From: CAVWDU01 sp963840725
GTDB taxonomy: Bacteria > Pseudomonadota > Gammaproteobacteria > Pseudomonadales > Halieaceae
Direction: 5' to 3'
Length of the DNA: 64,000 bases
NCBI GenBank assembly: GCA_963840725.1
Contig: CAWIZY010000009.1
Span: 744,001-808,000, forward strand
Part shown: positions 9,889 to 18,409 of the stretch, piece after piece
Layout of the letters: the number at the start of each line of letters is the position of its first letter
How positions within the stretch are numbered: the first letter of the stretch is position 1
The notes under the pieces: generated by a model
What the model saw: only the letters and a program-made list of their open reading frames with translations
What the model was told of the DNA's origin: nothing
Database searches by the model: none
Position numbers and translations under genes: made by a program

Positions 9889-11502
9889 GTGCTGAGAAAC
9901 CGAGGAGTGTTCAAGGCGGCAATAGCCCTGGCTTGTTCCGTATTGTGGGTGTCTGCAGCAACGGCATCAGACCCCGGAAAAATCATCACCGCCAGTTGCG
10001 GCGGTTGCCATGCGCCGAAGGCGGGGGACGGCTGGACACGTATCAGCAAGCAGCGCAAGACGCCAGAGGGCTGGCAGATGACCATCGCCCGGATGCAGAT
10101 GCAGCACAAGGCGCAGATCGTTGATCCCGACGGTGGTAGCGCGAACGAGGCCAGGCGGGCGATGGTGAAATACCTGGCGGACGAGCACGGCCTGGCGCCG
10201 GAAGAAACCGCGGGCTATCGCTATATCCTCGAGCAGGACCTGAACACTATCGAGGAAGATCAGTTGGAAGAATTCGTCCAGATGTGTGCGCGCTGTCATA
10301 CCGGGGCCCGGGTTGCCCTGCAGCGACGCACGGAAGAGGAGTGGACCAACCTTATCCATTTCCATCTGGGGCAGTACCCCACTACGGAATACCAGATGAT
10401 GGGCCGGGACCGGGACTGGAAAGGGAAGGCACTGGACCAGATGGTGGCCTATCTCACTGAATACTACCCGCTGCAAACCGATGCCTGGACCGCCTGGAGC
10501 GCGCATCGCGGCGCTAGTCTGGAAGGGCGCTGGCGTGTGCTCGGGCATATGCCGGGCCGCGGTGACTACAGCGGCGTGATGGAAAGCATTGCGGATGATG
10601 ACGATCATTACCAGGTAGAGCTGAGTGGCAGTTTTACCGACGGTTCCCCGCTGATCGGCAGCGGTAGCGCCATTGTCTATACCGGTTTTGAGTGGCGCGC
10701 CACGTTGCAGGTGGACGGGGTGAGCTATCGCCAGGTGATGGCAGCGGCAGCTGACGGCAGTAAACTCACGGGGCGCATGTTCGAGCGCAAAAACAGCGAG
10801 CGCGGACTGCATCTGACGGCCTGGCGGGATTCAGGGCAGGCGCGTGTGCTGGCGGTGCAGCCCGGTTACCTGCGGGCGGGCAGGGAGACTGAATTGCGTA
10901 TTGTGGGCAGCGCCCTGTCGGGGGAGGTGAATCTTGGGGGCGGCGCACAGGTTGTGGACATTATTTCCCGGGATGCGGATGAAATCCGCCTTAGGGTGCT
11001 GGCGGACGCTGCCTCGCAATCGGGCGTGACCAGCGTGGGGGTCGGCGGAGCCAGTCTCGAGGAGGCGCTTAGCATCTACTCATCTATCGATCGCCTGTCG
11101 GTGGAGCCCGCCTACGCGATAGCACGGGTGGGTGGCGACGGCGGCTCCCAACCACCGGTGCAGGCACTGTTTGACGCGGTGGCCTGGGGGAATGGCAGCG
11201 ATGGACAGGCCGGTACCGACGACGACCTGCGGATCGGGCCTGTGGCTGCAAACTGGCATGTAGAGCCCTGGAACGACACGGCCGCCAGAGACCAGGATGT
11301 GAAGTTTGCTGGCCGAATGGACAAGGACACCGGTGTTTTCCATCCCGCAGCTGCTGGACCCAACCCGGAGCGTAAGTACCAGACCAACAACGCCGGCAAC
11401 CTGAGAGTGGTTGCGACTGTGGGCGACGGTGATGCCGCCGTGGTCGGTGACGGTCACCTGATCGTCACCGTGCAACGTTGGAACAATCCACCGATCCGCT
11501 GA
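9889..11502 (+). CDS. qhnA: Quinohemoprotein amine dehydrogenase alpha subunit (dihaem cytochrome c)
   Basis: 537 residues from a GTG preceded by GGGAG at eight bases; a TTG at 9844 would add 15 residues before the signal peptide and is rejected. A Sec signal peptide (to about residue 26, ATAS) is followed by two c-type haem sites: C37-x-x-C40-H41 (CGGCH) and C133-x-x-C136-H137 (CARCH). The rest is a beta-rich region matching the three C-terminal domains of the alpha subunit. In the periplasm it takes electrons from the gamma-subunit tryptophylquinone and passes them to soluble carriers. It is the first gene of a cluster in the known qhnADCBFE order, with the radical SAM gene ten bases downstream. 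Confidence 0.93.
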   Translation: MLRNRGVFKAAIALACSVLWVSAATASDPGKIITASCGGCHAPKAGDGWTRISKQRKTPEGWQMTIARMQMQHKAQIVDPDGGSANEARRAMVKYLADEHGLAPEETAGYRYILEQDLNTIEEDQLEEFVQMCARCHTGARVALQRRTEEEWTNLIHFHLGQYPTTEYQMMGRDRDWKGKALDQMVAYLTEYYPLQTDAWTAWSAHRGASLEGRWRVLGHMPGRGDYSGVMESIADDDDHYQVELSGSFTDGSPLIGSGSAIVYTGFEWRATLQVDGVSYRQVMAAAADGSKLTGRMFERKNSERGLHLTAWRDSGQARVLAVQPGYLRAGRETELRIVGSALSGEVNLGGGAQVVDIISRDADEIRLRVLADAASQSGVTSVGVGGASLEEALSIYSSIDRLSVEPAYAIARVGGDGGSQPPVQALFDAVAWGNGSDGQAGTDDDLRIGPVAANWHVEPWNDTAARDQDVKFAGRMDKDTGVFHPAAAGPNPERKYQTNNAGNLRVVATVGDGDAAVVGDGHLIVTVQRWNNPPIR

Positions 11503-11512
11503 GGAAATAGCT

Positions 11513-12943
11513 ATGGGAATTGCCCTTCGGCTCAATGAGCACAACTTCCATGAAGTCACAGTGGGAGGGCGGCGCCTGTTGTTTCATATTCCCAGCAGCG
11601 GGCTTTTTGAGGCGGATCACAACACCGCTGCGGTCATCTCGGCCCTCCGAGTGGGCGGAGAACTGTCTGTCGAGGCTCTGGGTACCAGGCTTAACGGGCA
11701 ACTGGACGGTAGCCTGGTGGACAGTGTGGTAGGTGACCTGGAGAGCCTGGGCATTGTAGACCGGGGCAACAACAGTGTCGTCACAGCATTCCCACCCGTC
11801 AAGGACATTCCACTAACGACTGTAGTACTTAACGTAAACACCGGGTGCAATCTCAGCTGCACCTACTGTTACAAGGAGGACCTGGCGACACCGGCCCAGG
11901 GTGAGAAGATGGGACTGGATACGGCCATTGCCTCCCTGGAGATGCTGCTGGAGCAATCACCGGACCAGGAGCGTTACAACGTGGTGTTCTTCGGGGGAGA
12001 GCCCCTGACAAACATGGACCTGATCCGCCGGGTGGTGGAATACGCTGAGAAGCGCTTCGCCGAAGTGGGCAAGCGATTGGATTTTTCGATGACCACCAAT
12101 GCCACGCTGCTGGACGAAAAAACCATCGATTACCTGGACAGCCATCGCTTTGGTATCGCCGTCAGTATTGACGGGCCCAAAGCCATCCACGACCGCAACC
12201 GCATCACGGTGGGCGGGCAGGGTACTTACGAGACCGTGGCACGCAAGGTCGAACTGCTTCTGTCTCGCTATCGTTCAAAACCGGTAGGCGCGAGGGTTAC
12301 GCTGACCCGTGGCGTGACGGATCTGCATGCGATCTGGGATCACCTGTTCAACGACCTGGGCTTTGCGGAAGTCGGTTTCGCGCCGGTCACTGCAGGCGAC
12401 ATCGATGATTTCAATCTCAGCGAGACTGAACTGGTGGCGGTATTTGCGAGTATGAAACAGCTCGGCGAGCGCTATGTCGAAGCTGCCCTGGCACATCGCA
12501 ATATCGGTTTCTCCAATTTGCATCAGTTGCTCGCTGATCTTCATGAGGGCAGCAAGAAAGCGCTTCCCTGCGGCGCCGGTTACTCTATGGTGGCGGTGGA
12601 CAGGGACGGTGGCGTAAATCTATGCCACCGTTTTACCGGTTCCGATATGCCGACCTTTGGCAGTGTTGACGCCGGACTGGATGTGCCGGCCCTGTCTGAA
12701 TTCCTCGGGCAGCGGTTGGACCGCAGCGATACCGGATGTGCGACCTGCAGAATCCGCAATCTGTGCTCGGGCGGCTGTTACCACGAGAGTTACCAGCGTT
12801 ATAACGATCCCATGCACCCGGTTTATCACTACTGCGACCTGATGCGCGACTGGGTGGATTTTGGCCTGGATGCCTACGCGCGGATAAGCACCGGTAACCC
12901 TGATTTCTTTTCTGATTACATCTCTCCCCGGAGGGCAAACTGA
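11513..12943 (+). CDS. qhnD: Radical SAM/SPASM maturase of the amine dehydrogenase gamma subunit
   Basis: 476 residues. The radical SAM cluster motif is C112-x3-C116-x2-C119 (CNLSCTYC), followed by FFGGEPL. A SPASM-type C-terminal region carries further cysteines (LPCGAG, NLCHRF, CATCRIRNLCSGGC, YHYCDL) for auxiliary iron-sulfur clusters. In the characterised system QhnD forms the three Cys-to-Asp/Glu thioether bonds inside the gamma polypeptide in the cytoplasm. The N-terminal about 90 residues resemble a peptide-recognition domain. AGGAA stands just before the ATG. The stop overlaps the qhnC start by one base (TGATG), placing maturase and substrate in one translational unit. Confidence 0.93.
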   Translation: MGIALRLNEHNFHEVTVGGRRLLFHIPSSGLFEADHNTAAVISALRVGGELSVEALGTRLNGQLDGSLVDSVVGDLESLGIVDRGNNSVVTAFPPVKDIPLTTVVLNVNTGCNLSCTYCYKEDLATPAQGEKMGLDTAIASLEMLLEQSPDQERYNVVFFGGEPLTNMDLIRRVVEYAEKRFAEVGKRLDFSMTTNATLLDEKTIDYLDSHRFGIAVSIDGPKAIHDRNRITVGGQGTYETVARKVELLLSRYRSKPVGARVTLTRGVTDLHAIWDHLFNDLGFAEVGFAPVTAGDIDDFNLSETELVAVFASMKQLGERYVEAALAHRNIGFSNLHQLLADLHEGSKKALPCGAGYSMVAVDRDGGVNLCHRFTGSDMPTFGSVDAGLDVPALSEFLGQRLDRSDTGCATCRIRNLCSGGCYHESYQRYNDPMHPVYHYCDLMRDWVDFGLDAYARISTGNPDFFSDYISPRRAN

Positions 12944-13269
12944 TGAAACACCTCAAACCACTTAACGACAAAGCGCGCCTGCTGGACAAGGCCGCGGAAC
13001 AGGGGGAGGTCGACGAGGTCGTCGCCATGCAGTCCGTAGCGGGTTGTACTGCCACCACTGACCCTGGTTGGGAAGTTGATATGTTCGGCGGCGTAGCGGG
13101 TCTGTGCCAGCCTATGGAGGCTGATCTGTATGGTTGTGCCGATCCGTGCTGGTGGCCGGCGCAGGTACCCGATGTGATGGTCAGTTATCCCGACTGGGAC
13201 GGTAAGGCACCCTCCGCAGGCGAAGATTGGCGCAAACTCGACTCGGTCTTTCCAGACGATGAATCCTGA
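12943..13269 (+). CDS. qhnC: Quinohemoprotein amine dehydrogenase gamma subunit (CTQ precursor)
   Basis: 108 residues, the small catalytic subunit carrying cysteine tryptophylquinone. Every residue known to be cross-linked in the family falls at a constant offset of 28 from mature numbering: Cys35-Glu44, Cys55-Asp61 and Cys69-Asp77 (thioethers, mature 7-16, 27-33, 41-49) and Cys65-Trp71 (CTQ, mature 37-43). This predicts a 28-residue leader removed after Ala28, with the mature chain beginning at Met29. The leader is not a Sec signal, consistent with export by the dedicated ABC transporter and cleavage by the subtilisin-like protease encoded downstream. The enzyme oxidises primary aliphatic or aromatic amines to aldehydes plus ammonia in the periplasm. 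Confidence 0.96.
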   Translation: MKHLKPLNDKARLLDKAAEQGEVDEVVAMQSVAGCTATTDPGWEVDMFGGVAGLCQPMEADLYGCADPCWWPAQVPDVMVSYPDWDGKAPSAGEDWRKLDSVFPDDES

Positions 13270-13280
13270 GGCATAGACTG

Positions 13281-14435
13281 ATGACGGCAAAAACACAGTT
13301 GCGTGAGAACACACGTAGTCCCGGACTGGCAACAGCGGTTCTGGTAGCCGCTAGCCTGGCACTGTCCGCCTGCAGTGATCAGGAGGAGGAGCCGCAAGCG
13401 GTGGCTCGTAGCGGCGATTTTATGGTGGTCGCCAATCGCCCCAACACGGTACACCTGATAGACCTCGCCGGCCGCGAAGTGGTCCGTAGCTGTAAGATGC
13501 CGGGGAGGTTCTCGCCGGGCACCGTGGTTATGTCGCCGGATAAGCGGCTGGCCTATGTGCTCACCAATCGTTTCGAAAACATCTATGGCGTGGATTTGGA
13601 TACCTGCGAAATCCGTTTCTCGGCGATGCAATCTCAAGGCCATGAGCGGGTCAAGTCCATTGCTTCTATTGCCATCAGCGTAGACGGCTCGGAGCTCTAT
13701 ACCCACCAGAATCCCACACGGTTGTTGGTCGACCGATATGAAGTGCAGGATTCTCGTGTCGCTGTCTATGACACGACGGCGGGCCTTGACGCAAAACCCA
13801 GTCGGGTCTTTCCAGCTCCCAGACAAGTGACGATCATGGCGGCGGGGGACGACGGCACACTCTACCTGGGAGGCCGGGACATCTACGCCATGAACATGAA
13901 GAGCGGCGAGACCCGAATCGCTCTGCCCAGCCAGAGCTTGTATGATCCCATGGAGACCCCCAGAGATTCCCTCACCGTTTGGCCGCTGGGCGGGGTCAAT
14001 AACGAAATGGTGCGCATGTACTCCGCTGCGCGTTACCAGGATGAGAGTCGGAATCTGGAGACTGCCGACTGGGTCTGGGGCTTTGAGCGCATTGATCTGA
14101 CCACCGGGGAACCCGAATCAAAAATTTTCGGCCCGCTCGAAGCAGTACTCTTTACCGGAATGGCCCGGCCCTCGGATCGCAACCAGTTTTTCGGCGTGTT
14201 AACCCAACTGAAGAAGTTCGATGTACAGCAGCGCAAAGAACTCATGTCCGTGGACCTGGAACACAGTTACTATTGTATAAATTTCGCCACCGACGGCAGC
14301 GAGCTCTACCTCGCGGGAACGTACAACGACATAGCGATCTATGATCCTGATACACTCGAGAAAAAGGGCAATATTGAGTTGCCCGGTGGCGATATGGCCA
14401 TGGCCAATACCCGGGTTTTCAAGCGCGACCTGTAA
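13281..14435 (+). CDS. qhnB: Quinohemoprotein amine dehydrogenase beta subunit (beta-propeller), with lipobox
   Basis: 384 residues. The mature part is built of repeated blade-like segments (DFMVVANRPNTVHLIDL, GTVVMSPDKRLAYVLTN and so on), matching the seven-bladed propeller of the beta subunit. It packs against the gamma subunit and helps form the active site. The N-terminal hydrophobic segment (residues 15-30) ends in L-S-A-C31, a good lipobox, so the protein may be lipidated and membrane-anchored. The trimer of characterised species is usually described as soluble and periplasmic, so this is worth noting. It follows qhnC by 11 bases and precedes the ABC exporter by three. Confidence 0.9.
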   Translation: MTAKTQLRENTRSPGLATAVLVAASLALSACSDQEEEPQAVARSGDFMVVANRPNTVHLIDLAGREVVRSCKMPGRFSPGTVVMSPDKRLAYVLTNRFENIYGVDLDTCEIRFSAMQSQGHERVKSIASIAISVDGSELYTHQNPTRLLVDRYEVQDSRVAVYDTTAGLDAKPSRVFPAPRQVTIMAAGDDGTLYLGGRDIYAMNMKSGETRIALPSQSLYDPMETPRDSLTVWPLGGVNNEMVRMYSAARYQDESRNLETADWVWGFERIDLTTGEPESKIFGPLEAVLFTGMARPSDRNQFFGVLTQLKKFDVQQRKELMSVDLEHSYYCINFATDGSELYLAGTYNDIAIYDPDTLEKKGNIELPGGDMAMANTRVFKRDL

Positions 14436-14438
14436 CAG

Positions 14439-16142
14439 GTGACGCCTCGGATAGCCCCTCAGTCGCCCATCGACGGGGGAGCGATGCGCTGGTTGTTCGG
14501 CTATGTGCGTCCGCATAGCCGGCGCCTGCTGGCCTTATTGGCACTCTCCGTTGTCACTTCACTGCTGGTGTTGTTCCAGCCCTATTTTACCAAGCTGCTG
14601 ATTGACGAAGGGTTGCTGGCGCAGGATTTCGGCTTCCTGTTGCAGATGGTGGTGCTGATATTCCTGGCTGGCTTGCTGGCTACGCTGTTGTCTGGCGTCA
14701 ACCGGTATTTCTACACGCGCCTGTCCGGGACCATACTGTTTGAACTGCGTGAGGCGGTCTACCGCCACCTGCAGAAGCTTTCGCCCGCCTTTTACGGCCG
14801 CAATCGCGGTGGCGACATTCTGTCGCGGCTGGACGGCGATGTGGCGGAAATCCAGCGTTTCGCCGTGGACAGCCTGTTTGCGGCATTCAGCGCGTTGCTG
14901 GGGCTGGTGGGGACGCTGGGATTCATGCTTTTCCTGAGCTGGCAGCTAAGTCTGTTGCTGCTCGCCATCGTACCCCTCCAGTGGGTGTATCTGCGTTTTA
15001 TGCGCGAGCGTGTACAGCGCCAGACCCGGCGTCTGCGCGAGCGCAGTAGTGATGTGACATCCTTTCTGGTGGAAACACTGCCCGCGATGAAATTTATCCA
15101 GGGGGTAGCGGCGGAATCGCGAGAGGCGGCCCGGCTGGGTGTGCTCAACAGGCTTTACCTCGGCGATCTGTTGCAGCTGCAGCTGGTGGAGTTTGCCACA
15201 TCGGCCGTGCCCAATACGCTTACTTCGCTGGCCAGGGCTGTGGTATTTATCATCGGTGGCTTCTGGGTAATCGATGGAACGATGGAACTGGGGTCGCTGA
15301 TTGCGTTTGGTACTTACCTGGGAATGGCCGTCGGGCCGGTGCAAGGCTTGCTGGGGCTTTACATGTCACTGCATCGGGTCCAGATCTGCCTGCAGCGGGT
15401 TCGCTACCTGGTGGATACGCCGGTGGAAGTGCAATCCGGCGAGCAACCGCTTCCGGCTAGCGCTGGCGGCGAACTGCGTTTCGAAGGTGTCAGCTTCACT
15501 TATCCCGGCAGTGAGCGGGAACTGATCAGCGAGGCGACTTTTACCTTGCCAACGGGCGGCAAGATCGGCCTGCAGAGCCCTTCTGGCAGCGGCAAAAGCA
15601 CCGTGGTGGACCTGCTGATGCGCCACTACGATCCTTCCGCCGGTCGTATCAGCCTCGACGGTATTGATATCCGCCAGTTCCACCTGGGTCAGTGGCGGTG
15701 CAATATTGCCCTGGTCTCCCAGGACCTAGTGCTGTTCGGGGGCAGCCTGCTCGATAACGTGCGCTACGCGCGGCCAGAGGCCAGCCGCGAAGAGGTGATG
15801 CTGGCACTGGAACAGGCCCGGCTGGGCGAACTGCTGGCCCGCACACCCGGGGGCGTGGACGCGCCCCTGGGAGAGCGGGGAGCCAACCTTTCCGGGGGAG
15901 AGCGGCAGCGTGTGGCCATAGCCAGGGCCCTGCTGCAGCAGCCTGCCCTGGTTATTCTCGACGAGGCCACCTCCGCCGTGGAAGAGACGGTGGAGCGAGA
16001 AATACTGGCTACCGTGGATGCCTTGTTTCCGCTACAGACCCGCCTGCTCATCAGCCACCGGCCATCGGCTTTGTCTGGCTGCACTTATCTGCTGTCTATT
16101 GAAAACGGCAGGGTCAGCCTGAGGGAAGCGGTCTGTGGGTAG
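14439..16142 (+). CDS. qhnF: ABC exporter for the unmatured gamma subunit
   Basis: 567 residues with the fused layout of a homodimeric exporter: six membrane segments (about residues 20-310), then a nucleotide-binding domain with Walker A PSGSGKST, signature LSGGERQRVAIARALL, Walker B ALVILDEATS and an H-loop (LISHRPSA). In the known qhn systems this transporter moves the cross-linked gamma polypeptide across the inner membrane, consistent with QhnC lacking a Sec signal. Start is GTG at 14439, three bases after the qhnB stop; an ATG at 14484 is possible but its Shine-Dalgarno spacing is too short. Its last codons overlap the protease gene by eight bases. Confidence 0.9.
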   Translation: MTPRIAPQSPIDGGAMRWLFGYVRPHSRRLLALLALSVVTSLLVLFQPYFTKLLIDEGLLAQDFGFLLQMVVLIFLAGLLATLLSGVNRYFYTRLSGTILFELREAVYRHLQKLSPAFYGRNRGGDILSRLDGDVAEIQRFAVDSLFAAFSALLGLVGTLGFMLFLSWQLSLLLLAIVPLQWVYLRFMRERVQRQTRRLRERSSDVTSFLVETLPAMKFIQGVAAESREAARLGVLNRLYLGDLLQLQLVEFATSAVPNTLTSLARAVVFIIGGFWVIDGTMELGSLIAFGTYLGMAVGPVQGLLGLYMSLHRVQICLQRVRYLVDTPVEVQSGEQPLPASAGGELRFEGVSFTYPGSERELISEATFTLPTGGKIGLQSPSGSGKSTVVDLLMRHYDPSAGRISLDGIDIRQFHLGQWRCNIALVSQDLVLFGGSLLDNVRYARPEASREEVMLALEQARLGELLARTPGGVDAPLGERGANLSGGERQRVAIARALLQQPALVILDEATSAVEETVEREILATVDALFPLQTRLLISHRPSALSGCTYLLSIENGRVSLREAVCG

Positions 16143-16809
16143 TCGGCCCGAAGTGGCAGTGGGGATTATTGACAGCGGTGTCACTGGTGTCAGGGTTGCC
16201 AGGGGGCAGAGCTTTACGCTTACCGGCGATGGTCAGATAGCGCAAGGCGTTCCCTGCGAAGATCGTCTGGGTCACGGTACGGCTGTCGCTGACATTGTTT
16301 TGCAGCAGGCACCCTGCGTGACCCTGCTCAATGCCCAGGTCTTCACCCGGCGCGCGGCCTGCACAGCCCGTCAGGTGGCAGCTGCGCTGGATTGGCTGGC
16401 GTCCTGCGAAGTGCAGTTGGTCAACATGAGTTTCGGTCTGCGTGAAGACCGCAGTATTATGGGGGAGGCCGTGTGTCGGGCGGTGGCTTCGGGCATGATT
16501 CTGGTGGCCTCGTCACCGGCCCGGGGAGACAGGGTCTGGCCAGCGGCTTATCCCCAGGTAATCAGCGCTACGGGAGATGCGCGTTGCGCGCCCGGTGAAC
16601 TATCTGTGCCGGGTGCGGGCCAGGCGGAGTTCGGTGGACATGTACGCTGCTCGCGCACGCAGATCGCCGGGGCCAGTGTAGGCTGCGCTCATGTGAGCGG
16701 CATCAGCGCCGCTTATCTCTGCGAGAATCCGGCAGCGACAGCCACCGAATTGCGCGCCTGGCTCGCCGGTCAGGCTATTTATCATGGGCCCGAGCGGCGA
16801 GGCAGCTGA
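16135..16809 (+). CDS. qhnE: Subtilisin-like leader peptidase for the gamma subunit
   Basis: 224 residues, much shorter than secreted subtilases and with no signal or pro-peptide, so it acts in the cytoplasm. The catalytic triad is visible: Asp13 (GIIDSGV), His47 (RLGHGTAVAD) and Ser181 (GASVGCAHVSG). In the characterised system QhnE removes the leader of the cross-linked gamma subunit. The oxyanion-hole asparagine expected in the VAxxxGN region is not evident: the equivalent stretch reads LVASSPARGD, residues 123-132. The GTG start overlaps the exporter gene. The stop lies one base from the convergent qhnG stop, so this is the last gene of the plus-strand operon. Confidence 0.88.
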   Translation: MGSRPEVAVGIIDSGVTGVRVARGQSFTLTGDGQIAQGVPCEDRLGHGTAVADIVLQQAPCVTLLNAQVFTRRAACTARQVAAALDWLASCEVQLVNMSFGLREDRSIMGEAVCRAVASGMILVASSPARGDRVWPAAYPQVISATGDARCAPGELSVPGAGQAEFGGHVRCSRTQIAGASVGCAHVSGISAAYLCENPAATATELRAWLAGQAIYHGPERRGS

Positions 16810-16810
16810 G

Positions 16811-18181
16811 TTAAAGCAGACCGTAGTGGCGCAACCAGGCCCCCAACGCCTGTCGCCTCGATTCATCGGTGCCGTGAAGGGCCTCCAGGCGCGATTCCAG
16901 CAACTGTCGAGGCTCCGTATCTTCCTGCAGCCCGTCTAGCATAGGCGCCAGCTCAATCCCCGCTACGTGCCAAATACCCTGAGGCTGATCGCTGGTGATG
17001 GCGACACGCTGCTGGCGGATGAGTCCATTGGCGATGACAGGGCGTTCTGTGAGACTCAGGAAACGGGGTGATTCCTCGCTGTGGGAAGGCGCTTCGTCGG
17101 GCCAGGCACTGCGATCGCGCCAGAACGGTGAAGCCGGCCAGCGAGATTCCGTACGATAGAAATCGCGGCCGATGCGGCAGAAGCGATCGAAACTGTCTTT
17201 CACTCTGGTGCAATAAAAACCCTCAGCCAGCTCTGACTCAGCAGGCTTCTTCAAGAGAGTATTGATCACGGCCGGGGCAGCCAGCGCCGAGGACAAAGCC
17301 TGGAAAATACCGTTGCCAGACAGGGGGTCCACAGCCATGGCGGCATCGCCCACCCGCAGACTGGTGGCGGTAAGCAGCGGTGCCTGCAGCGCAGAGGTGC
17401 TGGCTCGCGCCGTTATTTCCCCCCGGGGCAGGCTATCATTGCAGGCTTCGGCGAGATCCGGCAACTGCTGCAATTGTCGTTCGAACCAGTCGGCCAGATC
17501 GCGTCGACGGGGTAAGTCGGCGGCGTCGCCAGCCACGGTGATCTGGATGAACTGCTGTCCATCAGTGGTGTTTGCCGCCCAGGCCCATCCCGAATCAAAA
17601 CTGTGCAACTGGCTCGCCGCCGCACGCCCTGGCCCCAGTCGGTGCTGTAGCAGCGACAGACTCACGGGCCCCTTGCGGCCGGCTCCGCCTCGTCCGGCGC
17701 TGCTGCGGCCTCGCGCGTCAACGAAGAATCGGGCGGATAGTCTCTGGCGGCCGCCCTCCGGGCACTGGTATTCGGCCTGCAGCCTTTCCCCGCTCTCATG
17801 GACGGCCCTGAGCTGGCCGGGCACCACATAGACACCGGCTGCGCGCGCATCAGCCAGCAGCGCGGCATCGAATTCTGGTCGCAATAGCAAATGTTCGGTG
17901 TTGGCCTGACTGGCGACACCATTCCAGTGAGCCCGTCGAACGCTGGGCGGATTGGCGGTGGCGGCCGCGCGCGTGAGTCCGGCGTTGCGGAGCCCCCGCA
18001 GTGTGCGTTCGGAAATACCCTCACAGCCGGTCCAACGGCGCGGCAGGTGCAGCAGGGTTACTGGATAGCCCAGCCGGTGCAGACCGATTGCCACCGCGCA
18101 GCCGGCGGGGCCACCTCCGGCCACGAGTATGTTCTTGCTACCGGGCTCTTCGCCGCCTGTAACAGATTTCCGGTCTGGCAA
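16811..18181 (-). CDS. qhnG: FAD-dependent monooxygenase for tryptophylquinone formation
   Basis: 456 residues from a TTG at 18181 with AGGAG eight bases upstream. The frame stays open to an ATG at 18304, but that start has no ribosome binding site and would put about 55 unrelated residues before the FAD fold. The protein has the flavin monooxygenase layout: GxGxxG-type motif VAGGGPAGCAVAIG near the N-terminus, FVDARGRSSAGRG in the middle and LRVGDAAMAVDPLSGNGI at the second FAD motif. QhnG hydroxylates the future quinone tryptophan of the gamma subunit inside the cytoplasmic maturation complex. Encoded convergently to qhnE with a one-base gap, so it needs its own promoter, probably in 18190-18400. 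Confidence 0.88.
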   Translation of the reverse strand: MPDRKSVTGGEEPGSKNILVAGGGPAGCAVAIGLHRLGYPVTLLHLPRRWTGCEGISERTLRGLRNAGLTRAAATANPPSVRRAHWNGVASQANTEHLLLRPEFDAALLADARAAGVYVVPGQLRAVHESGERLQAEYQCPEGGRQRLSARFFVDARGRSSAGRGGAGRKGPVSLSLLQHRLGPGRAAASQLHSFDSGWAWAANTTDGQQFIQITVAGDAADLPRRRDLADWFERQLQQLPDLAEACNDSLPRGEITARASTSALQAPLLTATSLRVGDAAMAVDPLSGNGIFQALSSALAAPAVINTLLKKPAESELAEGFYCTRVKDSFDRFCRIGRDFYRTESRWPASPFWRDRSAWPDEAPSHSEESPRFLSLTERPVIANGLIRQQRVAITSDQPQGIWHVAGIELAPMLDGLQEDTEPRQLLESRLEALHGTDESRRQALGAWLRHYGLL

Positions 18182-18383
18182 TAGTCGATCTCCTGTCCAC
18201 AATACCCAGGAGTTTGCACGATGTGTCGTAGAGTCGCTAGTTCTGCCACTCTTCTCTTGGGCCCCCTCGGCGACAGGCCGCCCGCTATACATACACTGAG
18301 TCATCCCGGGTCAGATCTGGTCGAAAAACCTCGCTATTTGCTGTTCGCAAACCTTGTGGTCCACCCAAAGTGATCTACACTGA

Positions 18384-18403
18384 TACTGTATATATGTACA
18401 GTT
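18384..18403 (+). promoter_or_regulatory. LexA (SOS) box
   Basis: TACTGTATATATGTACAGTT contains the gammaproteobacterial LexA core CTGT-N8-ACAG (18386-18401) with an alternating A/T centre. It differs from the E. coli consensus TACTGTATATATATACAGTA only by a G in the centre and the last base. It lies just ahead of the DUF222/HNH gene at 18410 and about 200 bases upstream of the divergent qhnG. Position suggests SOS control of the former. Confidence 0.75.
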
Positions 18404-18409
18404 ATATGT

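Noticed and set aside
9967..10812. Open frame of 281 codons antisense to qhnA
   Set aside because: Fully inside the well supported qhnA gene; composition is that of an antisense shadow.
18182..18304. N-terminal extension of QhnG from an ATG at 18304
   Set aside because: No ribosome binding site, no family match for these residues, and a TTG at 18181 with AGGAG at eight bases gives the normal protein.
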